64,000 bases of DNA from Actinomycetales bacterium Actino_02 (lineage in GTDB: Bacteria > Actinomycetota > Actinomycetes > Propionibacteriales > Propionibacteriaceae), in NCBI GenBank assembly GCA_001603275.1, contig LUYM01000030.1, positions 213,908 through 277,907 of the forward strand. Reading direction: 5' to 3'. The notes beneath the pieces were generated by a model. It was not told the DNA's origin. It searched no databases and worked only from the letters and a program-made list of their open reading frames with translations. Below are positions 1 to 10,538 of this stretch, in pieces. Made by a program: the position numbers and the translations under genes. How positions within the stretch are numbered: the stretch's first letter is position 1; the number at the start of each line of letters is the position of its first letter.

Positions 1-1
1 C

Positions 2-772
2 TACCCCGGCGTCCTGGAAGAGGACGTCACCAACAACATCATCATTCCGTGGAACGACCCGGTGGCCTTCGAGAAGGTGCTGACCGCCTACTCCGGCGAG
101 ATCGCCGCTTTCATCTCGACCCCGTACATGCACGGCAACTTCGTCGACAACGTGCTGCCGGCCCCGGGCTACTGGCAGGCGATCCGCGCGCTGTGCGACA
201 AGCACGGCGTCGTCTTGATCATGGACGATGTGAGGGCCGGCTTCCGGCTGGATCTGGCCGGCTCGGATCATCACTTCGGCTTCTCGGCGGACCTGATCTG
301 CTTCTGCAAGGCGATCGCCAACGGCTACAACGTCTCGGCGCTGTGTGGACGCGAGTCGCTGAAGGACGTGGTCAGCTCGATCACCTACACCGGCTCCTAC
401 TGGATGAGCGCGGTGCCGTTCGCGGCCGGCATCGCCACCCAGGCCAAGCTGCGTGAGCTGAACGCTCCGGCCCGGTTCGCCGAGCTCGGCACCCGGCTCA
501 CCGACGGGCTGGTCGGGGCCGCTGCCGACCAGGGGCTGCATCTGGTGGCGTCCGGCGAACCGGCACTGTTCTATCTGCGGCTTGCCGACGACGACTCGCT
601 GATGCTGCATCAGGAGTGGATCGCTCAGATGATGCGACGCGGGATCTTCCTCACCTCGCATCACAACCACTTCATCAACGCATCCCTCACCGAGGCCGAC
701 GTCGATCTGACCATCGAGATCGGCCATGAGGCGTTCGGCGCGGTCAAGGCCGCTCACCCGGAGCTGAGCTGA
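2..772 (+). CDS. PLP-dependent class III aminotransferase, glutamate-1-semialdehyde aminomutase-like (5' end outside window)
   Basis: Partial gene: the frame is open from base 2, so the true start is upstream. The 256 visible residues are the C-terminal two thirds of a fold-type I class III aminotransferase. The conserved PLP-contacting aspartate is in LIMDDVRAGFR and the Schiff-base lysine in ICFCKAIANGYNVSA, followed by a TGSYWMSAVPFAAG segment. The spacing resembles HemL-type enzymes more than ornithine or GABA aminotransferases. Its stop overlaps the start of the downstream MFS gene by one base (TGATG), so the two are probably co-transcribed. A stand-alone exporter partner makes a specialised amino-compound pathway as likely as tetrapyrrole synthesis; the substrate is not readable. 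Confidence 0.8.
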   Translation, partial: YPGVLEEDVTNNIIIPWNDPVAFEKVLTAYSGEIAAFISTPYMHGNFVDNVLPAPGYWQAIRALCDKHGVVLIMDDVRAGFRLDLAGSDHHFGFSADLICFCKAIANGYNVSALCGRESLKDVVSSITYTGSYWMSAVPFAAGIATQAKLRELNAPARFAELGTRLTDGLVGAAADQGLHLVASGEPALFYLRLADDDSLMLHQEWIAQMMRRGIFLTSHHNHFINASLTEADVDLTIEIGHEAFGAVKAAHPELS

Positions 773-1947
773 TGGGTCAGCGGCAGCCGAGTCGGGTGGC
801 GGTCGGTGCCGCCTACGCGGCCCAAGGCTTCGGCTATGCGACGGCCGTCACCGCACTTCCCGGGCTGAAGAGCCGGGTCGGCATCGACGACGCGACCGTC
901 TCGATCGTGATCCTGCTCTGCTGCCTGACCGCAGCCTTGGGCAGTGTGGTGGCCGAGCGACTGGCCGTGCGATACGGCTCACACATCGCGCTGCTGACCG
1001 GGCTGAGTATCCAGGCTGTCGGGCTGCCCCTGGTGGCGCTGTCCGGTGGGCCGGCCATGCTGATGGCCAGCTTCGCCCTCTACGGCCTCGGCTTGGGCAT
1101 GGTGGACGCGTCCAGCGCGATGCAGGGCGTCCAGCTCCAGCACCGGATGGGTAAGGCCGTGCTGTCGACGCTGTTCGCCTGCGCGACCGGCGCTTCGGCC
1201 GCCGCCGCGCTGGTGATGTCCGGACTGGCGAACCTGGGGACGGTGACCGGCGCGATCACGTCCCTGGTGCTGGCGGCCGTCGGGATCGCCACTGTGGTGT
1301 TCAGCGTCCGGGGACGGCTGGTGCCGGCCCGGGAGCTGGCCGACGAGGCGTCCACCGCGACCCGGACGCCGCTGCCGACTGCGGGTATCTGGCTGTTCGG
1401 CAGTCTGATCATGGTGGCCTTCGTGGCCGACTCGTCGGTCTCGACGTGGAGCTCGGTCTACCTCCACGACAACCTGGCTGCCGGTGCGGTGATCGCGCCG
1501 CTGGGCTATGCCGCCTATCAGGCCTCGGTGCTGGTCACCCGCCTGGTGGGCGATCGCCTGGTCGCCCACAGCCGCGCCCGGCTGCTGGTGCCGACGGTGC
1601 TGGTGGCCATCCTGGGCCTGGTCGGAGTCTCCCTGCTCCGCAGCCCGGTGGCGGTGGTCGTGGCGTTCGCCCTGGTCGGCGTGGGGGTCGGCACGCTGGT
1701 GCCGCTCACCTTCTCCGCTGCCGGTGATCTGGCTCCCGAGCGGATCCACGAGGTGATCGCCCGGATCAACCTGTTCAACTACGCCGGTGCCGTCCTGGGT
1801 GCGGTGGCGCTCGGGCTGCTGTCGGCCTGGCCAGGACTGGGCCCCGCCTTCCTGCTGCCGGCCGTCCTGCTGGTCCCGGCCCTGCTCTTCGCCCGCCGCT
1901 TCGACCGCCCGGGAGCCAAGCCGATCCCCGTCCCCGAGCCGGTCTAG
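772..1947 (+). CDS. Major facilitator superfamily transporter
   Basis: A 391-residue hydrophobic protein with roughly twelve membrane segments in two halves. The first half has a positively charged turn after its second helix (ERLAVRYGSH), in the place of the MFS loop 2-3 motif. The two halves are joined by a charged loop near residues 180-200. It is translationally coupled to the aminotransferase upstream (1-base overlap) and may export or import that enzyme's product or substrate, which is inference. The short tail is proline-rich. No family-specific signature that would name the substrate was seen. Confidence 0.75.
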   Translation: MGQRQPSRVAVGAAYAAQGFGYATAVTALPGLKSRVGIDDATVSIVILLCCLTAALGSVVAERLAVRYGSHIALLTGLSIQAVGLPLVALSGGPAMLMASFALYGLGLGMVDASSAMQGVQLQHRMGKAVLSTLFACATGASAAAALVMSGLANLGTVTGAITSLVLAAVGIATVVFSVRGRLVPARELADEASTATRTPLPTAGIWLFGSLIMVAFVADSSVSTWSSVYLHDNLAAGAVIAPLGYAAYQASVLVTRLVGDRLVAHSRARLLVPTVLVAILGLVGVSLLRSPVAVVVAFALVGVGVGTLVPLTFSAAGDLAPERIHEVIARINLFNYAGAVLGAVALGLLSAWPGLGPAFLLPAVLLVPALLFARRFDRPGAKPIPVPEPV

Positions 1948-1948
1948 C

Positions 1949-1971
1949 GGGCACGGTTCCTGTTACGTCCC
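1949..1971. repeat. Family C palindromic repeat (reverse orientation)
   Basis: A 23-bp element directly after the MFS stop codon. It has the GGTTCCTGTTACGTCCC half seen in about ten other places in this window. Outer arms GGGCACG and CGTCCC are nearly inverted. With the family A element that follows, it makes up most of the 390-bp gap before the fumarase gene. Confidence 0.7.
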
Positions 1972-1993
1972 AGCGCCCCAGCCTGGTTCCGGG

Positions 1994-2198
1994 GCTCGGC
2001 CCAGGGAGATCGTTCTCGACCTCCGTGGCTGGACTTAGCGCGCGTGGTGACGCGATTTGCGCACTCGATGTTCTCTAGGGCCCGATTTGGGGCCGGAGTT
2101 GGCATCGAGGGGGCAAATCCGGTCGGCCCGTACGAGTGTGGCGGGGTGCGGCTTGCGGCCAAGGGATACGGTCTTCGAACGATCTCCCTGAGCCGAGC
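1994..2198. repeat. Family A long inverted repeat, variant copy
   Basis: Left arm GGGAGATCGTTC (within 1994-2020) is complementary to right arm GAACGATCTCCC (within 2171-2198). The pairing extends outward through CTCGGC/GCCGAG. This copy has a longer loop (about 150 nt) than the 96-bp copies elsewhere. Its arms carry a T-A pair where the others have C-G, so pairing is kept despite sequence change. It lies about 140 bp upstream of the fumarase start. No gene is supported between 1948 and 2337. Confidence 0.65.
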
Positions 2199-2337
2199 AG
2201 CTGTGAATCTCCGCCGGATGTGCAGGAGTGACCAGCACATGGCGACGTTCGTCCGCGACACCGTCCGTCCACCTCGGACGGTCAGTGGCCGAGCATGCGC
2301 GTGGGAGAATGGGCAACGGCTTCAGCAAAGGAGTGAG

Positions 2338-4029
<1,692 letters not shown>

Positions 4030-4046
4030 CCGCTGAGTAGGCCCCA

Positions 4047-4652
<606 letters not shown>

Positions 4653-4683
4653 TGATGCTGAGCCGGCTGCGGGTATGCCGGGG

Positions 4684-5577
4684 TCAGCGGGCGTGGGCGT
4701 CCAGCCAGTCCAGGATCGTGGCGGCGAAGTCCGACCGCAGTGGTGGGACGTGGCCGCCGTCGAGGATCGCCCACAGCTCGACGCTCGAGCGGCCAGCACA
4801 GTTGGACCAGACGCTGATCCGCGACCCGGCACCGTCGGTGGTCAGCTCGCGGCTGGCGCCGAGATCGGGTCCTGCCGTGCAGCCGTCCAGCCGGGCCCAC
4901 TCGGCTGCGGTGTCGACCGCGGACGGGTAGCTGTCGGCTCGCTGCGGTGAGCCGGCCCCGGCAAACATCACAGCGCTGTCGCCGGTCCCGTGCACCTGCA
5001 GCACGGCCACCGGGTCGGACGGACGACAGGCTGCCGGGTCGATGTTCTGCATGCCGGCCAGGGAGACGATCCCTGCGATCTGATCGGCGTGCTCACACGC
5101 GAGTCGATGAGCCAGGTAGCCGCCGTTGGAGTGCCCGACCACCCAGACCCGCCCGGGGTCGACGGCATAGTGGGCGCGCACGTCCGCGATCACAGCGCTC
5201 AGATAGCCGGAGTCGTCCACTGTGGAGTGATCGAAGTTGCAGCAGGCCTCGGTGGCATTCCAGAACCGGTGACCCTGCAGGTTGCGGGTGCCCTCGGGTA
5301 GCGCCAGGAGCAGGCCGCGCCGCTCGGTCTCGGCGCTGAGCCCGAAGTAGGAGTCCAGTTCATCGGCGTTGCTGGTGTAGCCGTGCAGCCCGATGACTAG
5401 GCCGACCGGGCGTCCGGCGTCATAGCCGGACGGAACCCGCAGCCGGAACTCCCGACTCTGAACCGACATCGTCCCGGTCGTCCCCGGCTGAATCCGTGGT
5501 GGCGCAAGACTGGCCGGCTGGCAGCCCAGTGCCAGCACCGTCATCACGATCAGCGTGAGCCGGGTGCGTCGCTCCAC
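4684..5577 (-). CDS. LpqC-like lipoprotein esterase (poly(3-hydroxybutyrate) depolymerase/feruloyl esterase family)
   Basis: A 297-residue alpha/beta hydrolase exported as a lipoprotein: the N-terminus ends in the lipobox LALGC (Cys19). Fold landmarks are GLHGYTSNADE (oxyanion region), NATEACCNFDHSTVDD with paired cysteines typical of the LpqC/PHB-depolymerase family, and the nucleophile elbow VVGHSNGGYLA (Ser150). A late GGHVPP supplies the likely catalytic histidine. It probably hydrolyses an ester outside the membrane; the natural substrate is unknown. The gene stands alone on the minus strand, with repeats between it and gltA. Confidence 0.82.
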   Translation of the reverse strand: MERRTRLTLIVMTVLALGCQPASLAPPRIQPGTTGTMSVQSREFRLRVPSGYDAGRPVGLVIGLHGYTSNADELDSYFGLSAETERRGLLLALPEGTRNLQGHRFWNATEACCNFDHSTVDDSGYLSAVIADVRAHYAVDPGRVWVVGHSNGGYLAHRLACEHADQIAGIVSLAGMQNIDPAACRPSDPVAVLQVHGTGDSAVMFAGAGSPQRADSYPSAVDTAAEWARLDGCTAGPDLGASRELTTDGAGSRISVWSNCAGRSSVELWAILDGGHVPPLRSDFAATILDWLDAHAR

Positions 5578-5634
5578 TCACGCATCGTGTCACGGCCAGG
5601 GACCAGGCTGAGTCGTTTCGCGTCCGCGAGGTCT

Positions 5635-5747
5635 GGGACGAAACAGGAACCGTCCCCGTTTTGTCCCGAGGTCGGACGCTGCGGCGCCGATCATGGCTCG
5701 AGCGCCACCAAGCCCGCAGAGAAAGGGGACAGTCCCCTCTTTCTGCG
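5635..5747. repeat. Family C repeat followed by family D palindrome
   Basis: Family C copy at 5635-5657 (GGGACGAAACAGG, then AACCGTCCCC), followed by GTTTTGTCCC. Family D palindrome at 5715-5747: CGCAGA, a GGGGACAGTCCCC core, then TCTGCG. They fill the gap between the esterase start and the 3' end of gltA. The D hairpin followed by a short T-run could terminate transcription. Confidence 0.65.
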
Positions 5748-5756
5748 GCCTGGCGA

Positions 5757-7040
5757 TCAGCCGCGCTGCTCCATGGGGACGAACGCCCGCTCGGTCTCGC
5801 CGATGTAGACCTGGCGAGGCCGGTTGATCTTGGTCGCCGGGTCGGCGGCCTGCTCGCGGAAGTGTGCGATCCAGCCGGGCAGCCGACCGAGCGCGAACAG
5901 CACGGTGAACATGTTCTGCGGGAAGCCCATGGCCTGGTAGATCAGGCCGGTGTAGAAGTCCACGTTCGGGTAGAGCTTGCGCTCTTGGAAGTACGAGTCG
6001 GAAAGGGCGACTTCCTCCAGCTTCAGCGCCAGGTCGAGCAGCTCGTCGTTTCCGCCGTGCGTGCGCAGGATCTGATCGGCGTGCTTCTTCACGATGGCCG
6101 CGCGCGGATCGTAGTTCTTGTAGATCCGGTGCCCGAAGCCCATCAGCTTGGTGGTGTCCTTGCGGTCCTTGACCTTGTTGACGTACGAGGTCACGTCCCC
6201 GCCCTCGGCACGGATGCCTTGCAGCATCTCCAGGACGGCCTGGTTGGCACCGCCGTGCAGCGGGCCGGAGAGCGCAGAGACGCCGGCCGCAACCGCCACG
6301 TAGATGTTCGCGCCTGAGGAGCCGACCATCCGGACGGTCGACGTCGAACAGTTCTGCTCGTGGTCGGCATGCAGAATCAGCAGGACGTCCAGGGCCCGGG
6401 TGATGGCGTCGTCGAAGGGGTAGGGATGAGTCGGCAGCCCGAACGACATCCGCAGGAAGTTCTCGATGTAGCTGAGCGACCGCTCCGGGTAGAGGAACGG
6501 CTCACCCACGGAGTTCTTGTAGCCATAGGCGGCCAGCGTGGGCAGCGAGCCGAGCAGCACCTTGGTGGCGCGATCCAGGTCGTAGGCACCTTCGCCCCAC
6601 TTCGAGAAGGCGAAGGTGGACAGCGCGTTCAGGCCGGCCGACAGCACCGGCATCGGGTGCGACTTGCGCGGCAGCGAGCGGAACATCTCGCGCATTCGCT
6701 CATCCAGCAGATGGTGTTTGGCGATGTCGGAGCTGAAGGCATCCAGCTGCTCGCGGGTCGGCAGCTCGCCGAACAGCACCAGGTAGGACACCTCGAGGAA
6801 GCTGGAGTTCTCGGCCAGCTGCTCGATCGGGTACCCGCGATAACGCAGGATGCCGGCGTCGCCGTCGATGAAGGTGATCGCCGACTGGCAGGACGCCGTA
6901 TTGGCAAAGCCCACGTCCAGTGTGGTGTCGCCGGTTACAGCCAACAGCTTGGTGATGTCGTAGCCGTTGTTGCCCTGGGTGGCCATGGCCACGGGCAGCT
7001 CTAGGCTCACTGAGTCGTGGCTGAACGTCGCGTTTCCCAT
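5757..7040 (-). CDS. gltA: Citrate synthase
   Basis: A 427-residue type II-size citrate synthase, condensing acetyl-CoA and oxaloacetate at the entry of the TCA cycle. The catalytic residues are recognisable: His in SGPLHGGANQAVLEM, His in GFGHRIYKNYDPRA and Asp in PNVDFYTGLIYQ. The DHEQNCSTSTVRMVGSS block is also conserved. The N-terminus has the small beta domain seen in long bacterial enzymes (DVGFANTASCQSAITFID). The start is the ATG ending at 7040. The downstream end abuts the family D palindrome. It is transcribed divergently from yceI. Confidence 0.95.
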   Translation of the reverse strand: MGNATFSHDSVSLELPVAMATQGNNGYDITKLLAVTGDTTLDVGFANTASCQSAITFIDGDAGILRYRGYPIEQLAENSSFLEVSYLVLFGELPTREQLDAFSSDIAKHHLLDERMREMFRSLPRKSHPMPVLSAGLNALSTFAFSKWGEGAYDLDRATKVLLGSLPTLAAYGYKNSVGEPFLYPERSLSYIENFLRMSFGLPTHPYPFDDAITRALDVLLILHADHEQNCSTSTVRMVGSSGANIYVAVAAGVSALSGPLHGGANQAVLEMLQGIRAEGGDVTSYVNKVKDRKDTTKLMGFGHRIYKNYDPRAAIVKKHADQILRTHGGNDELLDLALKLEEVALSDSYFQERKLYPNVDFYTGLIYQAMGFPQNMFTVLFALGRLPGWIAHFREQAADPATKINRPRQVYIGETERAFVPMEQRG

Positions 7041-7154
7041 CCATCCTCCGTCTGGTCAGCACGGGCTTCGACGCCCGACGCGAATGTCCGCCACCCTACC
7101 CGCGGCCGCCCGGCTACGGGAGGGGAATGGCAGGTGAACTACGTATGCGGGTTG

Positions 7155-7200
7155 TTGACATATCAAGTAACCGGGGCTACTCTTTTGATTGAGACTTCAA
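7155..7200 (+). promoter_or_regulatory. yceI promoter with paired TTGA-N4-TCAA palindromes
   Basis: A strong sigma-70-type promoter is readable: TTGACA at 7155-7160, a 17-base spacer, then TACTCT at 7178-7183. Two palindromes with the same half-sites flank it: TTGACATATCAA at 7155-7166 (over the -35) and TTGAGACTTCAA at 7189-7200 (just after the -10). Each continues with STAA, so they look like two copies of one operator about 34 bp apart. This placement suits repression by a dimeric winged-helix (MarR-type) regulator, which is inference. No regulator gene is adjacent. Confidence 0.6.
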
Positions 7201-7221
7201 CTAAGCACGAAAGGCACGACA

Positions 7222-7770
7222 ATGACCAAGCTCAACGAACTCAGTGGCACCTACCAGCTGGACGCGTCGCACTCGCGGGTCGGCTTCATCGCTCGCCACG
7301 CCATGATCGCCAAGGTCCGCGGCTCGTTCGACCAGGTGGAAGGCAAGGCCACCATCGACGGTGCCAACCCGGCCAACTCGACCCTGGAGGTCACCATCCA
7401 GGCCGCCAGCATCGACACCCGTGACGCCAACCGCGACGGCCACCTGCGCAGCGCCGACTTCTTCGACGTGGAGAAGTACCCGACCATCACCTTCAAGGGC
7501 ACCGAGTTCAACATCGTCGACGACGAGACCGTCGAGGTGACCGGCGACCTCACCATCAAGGACGTGACCAAGTCCGTGACCGTCCCGTTCGAGTTCGGCG
7601 GCGCTGCTGTCGACCCGTTCGGCAACTCCCGGATCGGCTTCGAGGGCCAGGTCACCGTCAACCGCAAGGAGTGGGGCCTCACCTGGAACGCCGCGCTTGA
7701 GACCGGCGGCGTCCTGGTGAGCGAGAAGGTCGTGCTCGACCTCGAAGTCTCCGCGGTCAAGGCAGCCTGA
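7222..7770 (+). CDS. YceI family protein (lipocalin-like, polyisoprenoid-binding)
   Basis: A 182-residue protein with the YceI pattern: GTYQLDASHSRVGFIARHAMIAKVRGSFD at the N-terminus, then SIDTRDANRDGHLRSADFFDVEKYPTI, and the late RKEWGLTW segment. The family forms a lipocalin-like barrel that binds isoprenoid lipids. No signal peptide is seen, so this copy is probably cytoplasmic. The ATG at 7222 follows a purine-rich ACGAAAGG. An earlier in-frame start would lie within the second operator. Two strong hairpins follow. Confidence 0.88.
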   Translation: MTKLNELSGTYQLDASHSRVGFIARHAMIAKVRGSFDQVEGKATIDGANPANSTLEVTIQAASIDTRDANRDGHLRSADFFDVEKYPTITFKGTEFNIVDDETVEVTGDLTIKDVTKSVTVPFEFGGAAVDPFGNSRIGFEGQVTVNRKEWGLTWNAALETGGVLVSEKVVLDLEVSAVKAA

Positions 7771-7791
7771 CCGTCGCGGTCGAGCGCCAGT

Positions 7792-7838
7792 AAGGTCCGT
7801 CCCGTCGATCGCTGATCGGCGTGGGCGGGGCGGACCTT
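7792..7838 (+). terminator. Hairpin terminator after yceI
   Basis: AAGGTCCG at 7792-7799 pairs with CGGACCTT at 7831-7838, with further GC pairing inside. It sits 21 bases after the yceI stop. No long T-run follows, as is common in GC-rich actinobacteria. Confidence 0.55.
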
Positions 7839-7857
7839 CACTCACGCAGGGACGTAC

Positions 7858-7906
7858 GAAGCCCCGCTCAGCTGCAATTCGGGGGGATGCAGCTGGACGG
7901 GGCTTC
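7858..7906. terminator. Second long hairpin after yceI
   Basis: Two nested arms pair: GAAGCCCCG (7858-7866) with CGGGGCTTC (7898-7906), and CAGCTGCA with TGCAGCTG inside, around an 11-base loop. The form suits a bidirectional terminator or a structured 3' end. It is followed by the D-C-C-C-B repeat cluster. Confidence 0.5.
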
Positions 7907-7924
7907 GTCATGTCTGGACGGCCT

Positions 7925-8101
7925 CGCAGCGAAGGGGACAGTCCCCTTTTTCTGCGGGCTGGGATGTAACAGGAACCGTCCCCTTTCGTCCCGAGCTGGG
8001 ACGTAACAGGAACCGTCCCCTTTCGTCCCAAGTTTGGACGTAACAGGAACCGCCCCCGGGAGTTGGCCGTGACAAGGGTGGACGGTAATGGAACCGTCCC
8101 C
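7925..8101. repeat. Repeat cluster D-C-C-C-B
   Basis: Family D palindrome (7925-7956), then family C copies at 7961-7983, 7998-8020 and 8035-8057 at 37-bp spacing, each followed by TTTCGTCCC or a decayed form. A reversed family B copy follows at 8080-8101 (GGACGGTAATGGAACCGTCC). The third C copy is decayed (CGCCCCC). The cluster ends three bases before the stop of the ornithine aminotransferase gene. It shows that B, C and D share the GGGGAC core and can stack. Confidence 0.75.
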
Positions 8102-8104
8102 GGG

Positions 8105-9340
8105 TCAGGCGGCGGCTTCGGCGAGGACCTCGGTCAGCGCCGTCAGGGCGAGATCGAGCTCCTCGCGGGTGATCACCAGCGGCGGTGCCAGCCGGATGGT
8201 CTGGCCGTGAGTGTCCTTGGCGATCACTCCCTTGGCCAGCAGCCGCTCACAGATCGCGCGTCCGGTGCCCAGCGCCGGATCGATGTCGACGCCGGCCCAC
8301 AGGCCCACCCCGCGCACCTCGGTGACGCCGTGGCCGACGAAAGCCGCCAGACGCTCATGCAGATAGGCGCCCAACTCGGCCGAGCGAGCTTGCATCTCGC
8401 CGGTCTCCAGCAGCTTCACCACTGCCAGGCCGACAGCCGCGGCCAGCGGGTTGCCGCCGAAGGTCGAACCGTGTTGGCCCGGACGCAGCGTGTTCAGCAC
8501 CTCGGCATCGCCGACCACGGCCGAGACCGGGACGACGCCGCCGCCCAGCGCCTTGCCCAGCAGGTAGAGGTCGGGGACGACGCCGGCCTGCTCGCAGTAG
8601 AAGGTGGTGCCGGTGCGGCCCAGCCCGGACTGAATCTCGTCGGCGATCATCAGCACCCGGCGCTGATCGCACAGCTCGCGGATGCCGGTCAGGAAGCCGT
8701 CCGGAGGGACGATGATGCCGGCCTCGCCCTGGACCGGCTCGACCAGAATGGCCACGGTGTTCTCGTCCATGGCCGCCTCGATGGCCGCCAGGTCACCGTA
8801 GGGAACCGGGACGAATCCCGGCGTGAACGGTCCGTAGCTGTCGGTGGCGTCCGGGTCATTGGAGAACGAGATCACGCTGATCGTCCGTCCGTGGAAGTTG
8901 CCCTCCATCACGATGATGTTGGCCAGGTTCTCCGGGACGCCCTTGACCTCGTAGCCCCACTTGCGGGCGAGCTTGAGCGCGGACTCGACCGCCTCCACGC
9001 CGGTATTGGCCGGGAGCACCATCTCCTTGCCGCACAGCGTGGCCAGACCCTCGACGAACGGCCCGTAGGTGTCGGAGTACACCGCGCGCGAAGTGATCGC
9101 CAGCTTGCTCAGCTGGGCGGTAGCCACCGCGAGCAACTCGGGGTTGCTGTGCCCGAAGTTCACCGCCGAATAGGCCGACAGGAAGTCCAGGTAGCGATTG
9201 CCGTCGACGTCGGTCAGCCAGGCCCCGGAACCAGAGCTGATCACCACTGGCAGCGGGTGATAGTTGTGGGAGCTGTAGGTCTCCACCTGTTCGATCGCCT
9301 GCTGTTGGGCTCGGCTGCGCGCCGCGCTTGCACTCATCAT
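8105..9340 (-). CDS. rocD: Ornithine aminotransferase
   Basis: A 411-residue class III aminotransferase closest in motif pattern to ornithine-oxo-acid transaminases, which convert ornithine and 2-oxoglutarate to glutamate semialdehyde and glutamate. Signatures: the N-terminal SSHNYHPLPVVISSGSGAWLTD, the PNTGVE-like LPANTGVEAVESALK, GNFHGRT, the aspartate in ADEIQSGLGRTG, and the PLP lysine in LLGKALGGG (about Lys263). Start is the ATG ending at 9340; a second ATG codon follows at once. It is isolated from the arginine gene argF at 33 kb. A role in ornithine catabolism or proline formation is likely. Confidence 0.9.
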   Translation of the reverse strand: MMSASAARSRAQQQAIEQVETYSSHNYHPLPVVISSGSGAWLTDVDGNRYLDFLSAYSAVNFGHSNPELLAVATAQLSKLAITSRAVYSDTYGPFVEGLATLCGKEMVLPANTGVEAVESALKLARKWGYEVKGVPENLANIIVMEGNFHGRTISVISFSNDPDATDSYGPFTPGFVPVPYGDLAAIEAAMDENTVAILVEPVQGEAGIIVPPDGFLTGIRELCDQRRVLMIADEIQSGLGRTGTTFYCEQAGVVPDLYLLGKALGGGVVPVSAVVGDAEVLNTLRPGQHGSTFGGNPLAAAVGLAVVKLLETGEMQARSAELGAYLHERLAAFVGHGVTEVRGVGLWAGVDIDPALGTGRAICERLLAKGVIAKDTHGQTIRLAPPLVITREELDLALTALTEVLAEAAA

Positions 9341-9414
9341 TCGCCTTCCTGCCTAAGGCACAAGATCGTATCGCTGCCAGCACGGGTGCCAACTCACAGG
9401 GCTAGAGTCGACCC

Positions 9415-9885
9415 ATGACGCAGCAGTCAGCCGTGGTGATCGGCTACGACGGTTCCGCATTCGCCGGAAACGCTCTGCGCAAGGGTCTGGCGGTGGCCAG
9501 CGCGCTCAGGGCCCCGGTCCGGATCGTCCGTGCCTGGACGATCAGCAATGCGCCTCGCCCGCGCAGTTGGGCCCCGGGCTACGTCCCGCCGGTGGACGAT
9601 TACGCCGAGGCGATCCGTGAGCAGCTGGCCGCGGAGGTGGCCCCCGCGCTCGCCCTGCATCCCGAACTGGAAGTGAGCCTCGAGGTCCCGCACGGCGCTG
9701 CGGGACGCGAGCTGATCGCGGCGTCCGCGGACGCACAGCTGGTGGTGGTCGGTACCCGCGGGCTGGGCGGCTTCTCCGGGTTGCTCCTCGGTTCGGTGTC
9801 GGACGAGGTTGTCGAACATGCCCGCTGCGACGTGCTGGTCGTCCGGACTCGCACCGACGGACATCCTGAGCCGACCGGCGACTGA
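9415..9885 (+). CDS. Universal stress protein (UspA domain)
   Basis: A 156-residue single-domain Usp protein: VVIGYDGSAFAGNALRKGL at the start, and the ATP-binding signature GTRGLGGFSGLLLGSVSDEV (G-2x-G-9x-G-S) near residues 113-132, followed by CDVLVVR. The ATP-binding type is therefore intact. It is a single gene, transcribed divergently from rocD, and ends five bases from the convergent prepilin peptidase gene. These proteins usually respond to starvation or hypoxia; the local trigger cannot be read. Confidence 0.9.
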   Translation: MTQQSAVVIGYDGSAFAGNALRKGLAVASALRAPVRIVRAWTISNAPRPRSWAPGYVPPVDDYAEAIREQLAAEVAPALALHPELEVSLEVPHGAAGRELIAASADAQLVVVGTRGLGGFSGLLLGSVSDEVVEHARCDVLVVRTRTDGHPEPTGD

Positions 9886-9890
9886 GCGCC

Positions 9891-10535
9891 TCAGGCCAGG
9901 GTCGGCAGTGCCAGTGGGCCCAGCAGCGCTCCCACGACCGCGCCGAGGATCATCCACGGGCCGAAGGGCAGCGAGTCCTGTCGGCTGATCGTCTTGGTGG
10001 CCAGCAGCAACAGGCTGATCGCCGCCATCAACACCCACGCCGCCACGAAGCCGAGCGTCCACTGGGCCAGGCCGAACCAGCCCAGGAAGCCGCCGATCAC
10101 GCCGGCCAGCTTGACGTCCCCGAAGCCTAGGTCACGAGCGAATCGGGCCAAAACGAAGTAGAGCAGGAACATGGCCACCGCACCGATCCCGGCGTGCCCG
10201 AGGCGTCGCAGATCTCCCTGCAGCCAGGCTGCCGCGCCCAGCGTGATCGCCAGCACCGGGTAGAGGCTCAGCGTGATCACGTCCGGGAGTTCCCAGTCGG
10301 CGAGATCGATGATCACCAGCAGGCTGGCCGCGATCGCCAGGATCACGAAAGCAGCCTGTTCCCAGGGTGAGCCGGCCAGCCCGGCCACAGCACCGAGAGC
10401 TGCCGCAATCGGCACCTGCAGCCAGTAACGCGTCCATCCGGCCGTCGAACGAATCCGGTGTCGCAGATAGGGAGTGGCTCCTGCCGCCCCCACCGCGGCG
10501 ACTACCGCACACAGGGCAACAGAGAGCCAGGTCAC
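9891..10535 (-). CDS. tadV: Prepilin peptidase (A24 family, TadV/CpaA type)
   Basis: A 214-residue polytopic membrane aspartic peptidase. The two catalytic aspartates fit the segments DLADWELPDVITLS and GFGDVKLAGVIGGFLGW (GxGD motif). It lacks the N-terminal methyltransferase domain of PilD, as usual for Tad-type enzymes. It should cleave the Flp prepilin (16244-16420) and probably TadE-like pseudopilins. It is the last gene of the minus-strand tad operon, three bases after tadC. Confidence 0.88.
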   Translation of the reverse strand: MTWLSVALCAVVAAVGAAGATPYLRHRIRSTAGWTRYWLQVPIAAALGAVAGLAGSPWEQAAFVILAIAASLLVIIDLADWELPDVITLSLYPVLAITLGAAAWLQGDLRRLGHAGIGAVAMFLLYFVLARFARDLGFGDVKLAGVIGGFLGWFGLAQWTLGFVAAWVLMAAISLLLLATKTISRQDSLPFGPWMILGAVVGALLGPLALPTLA

Positions 10536-10538
10536 AAC

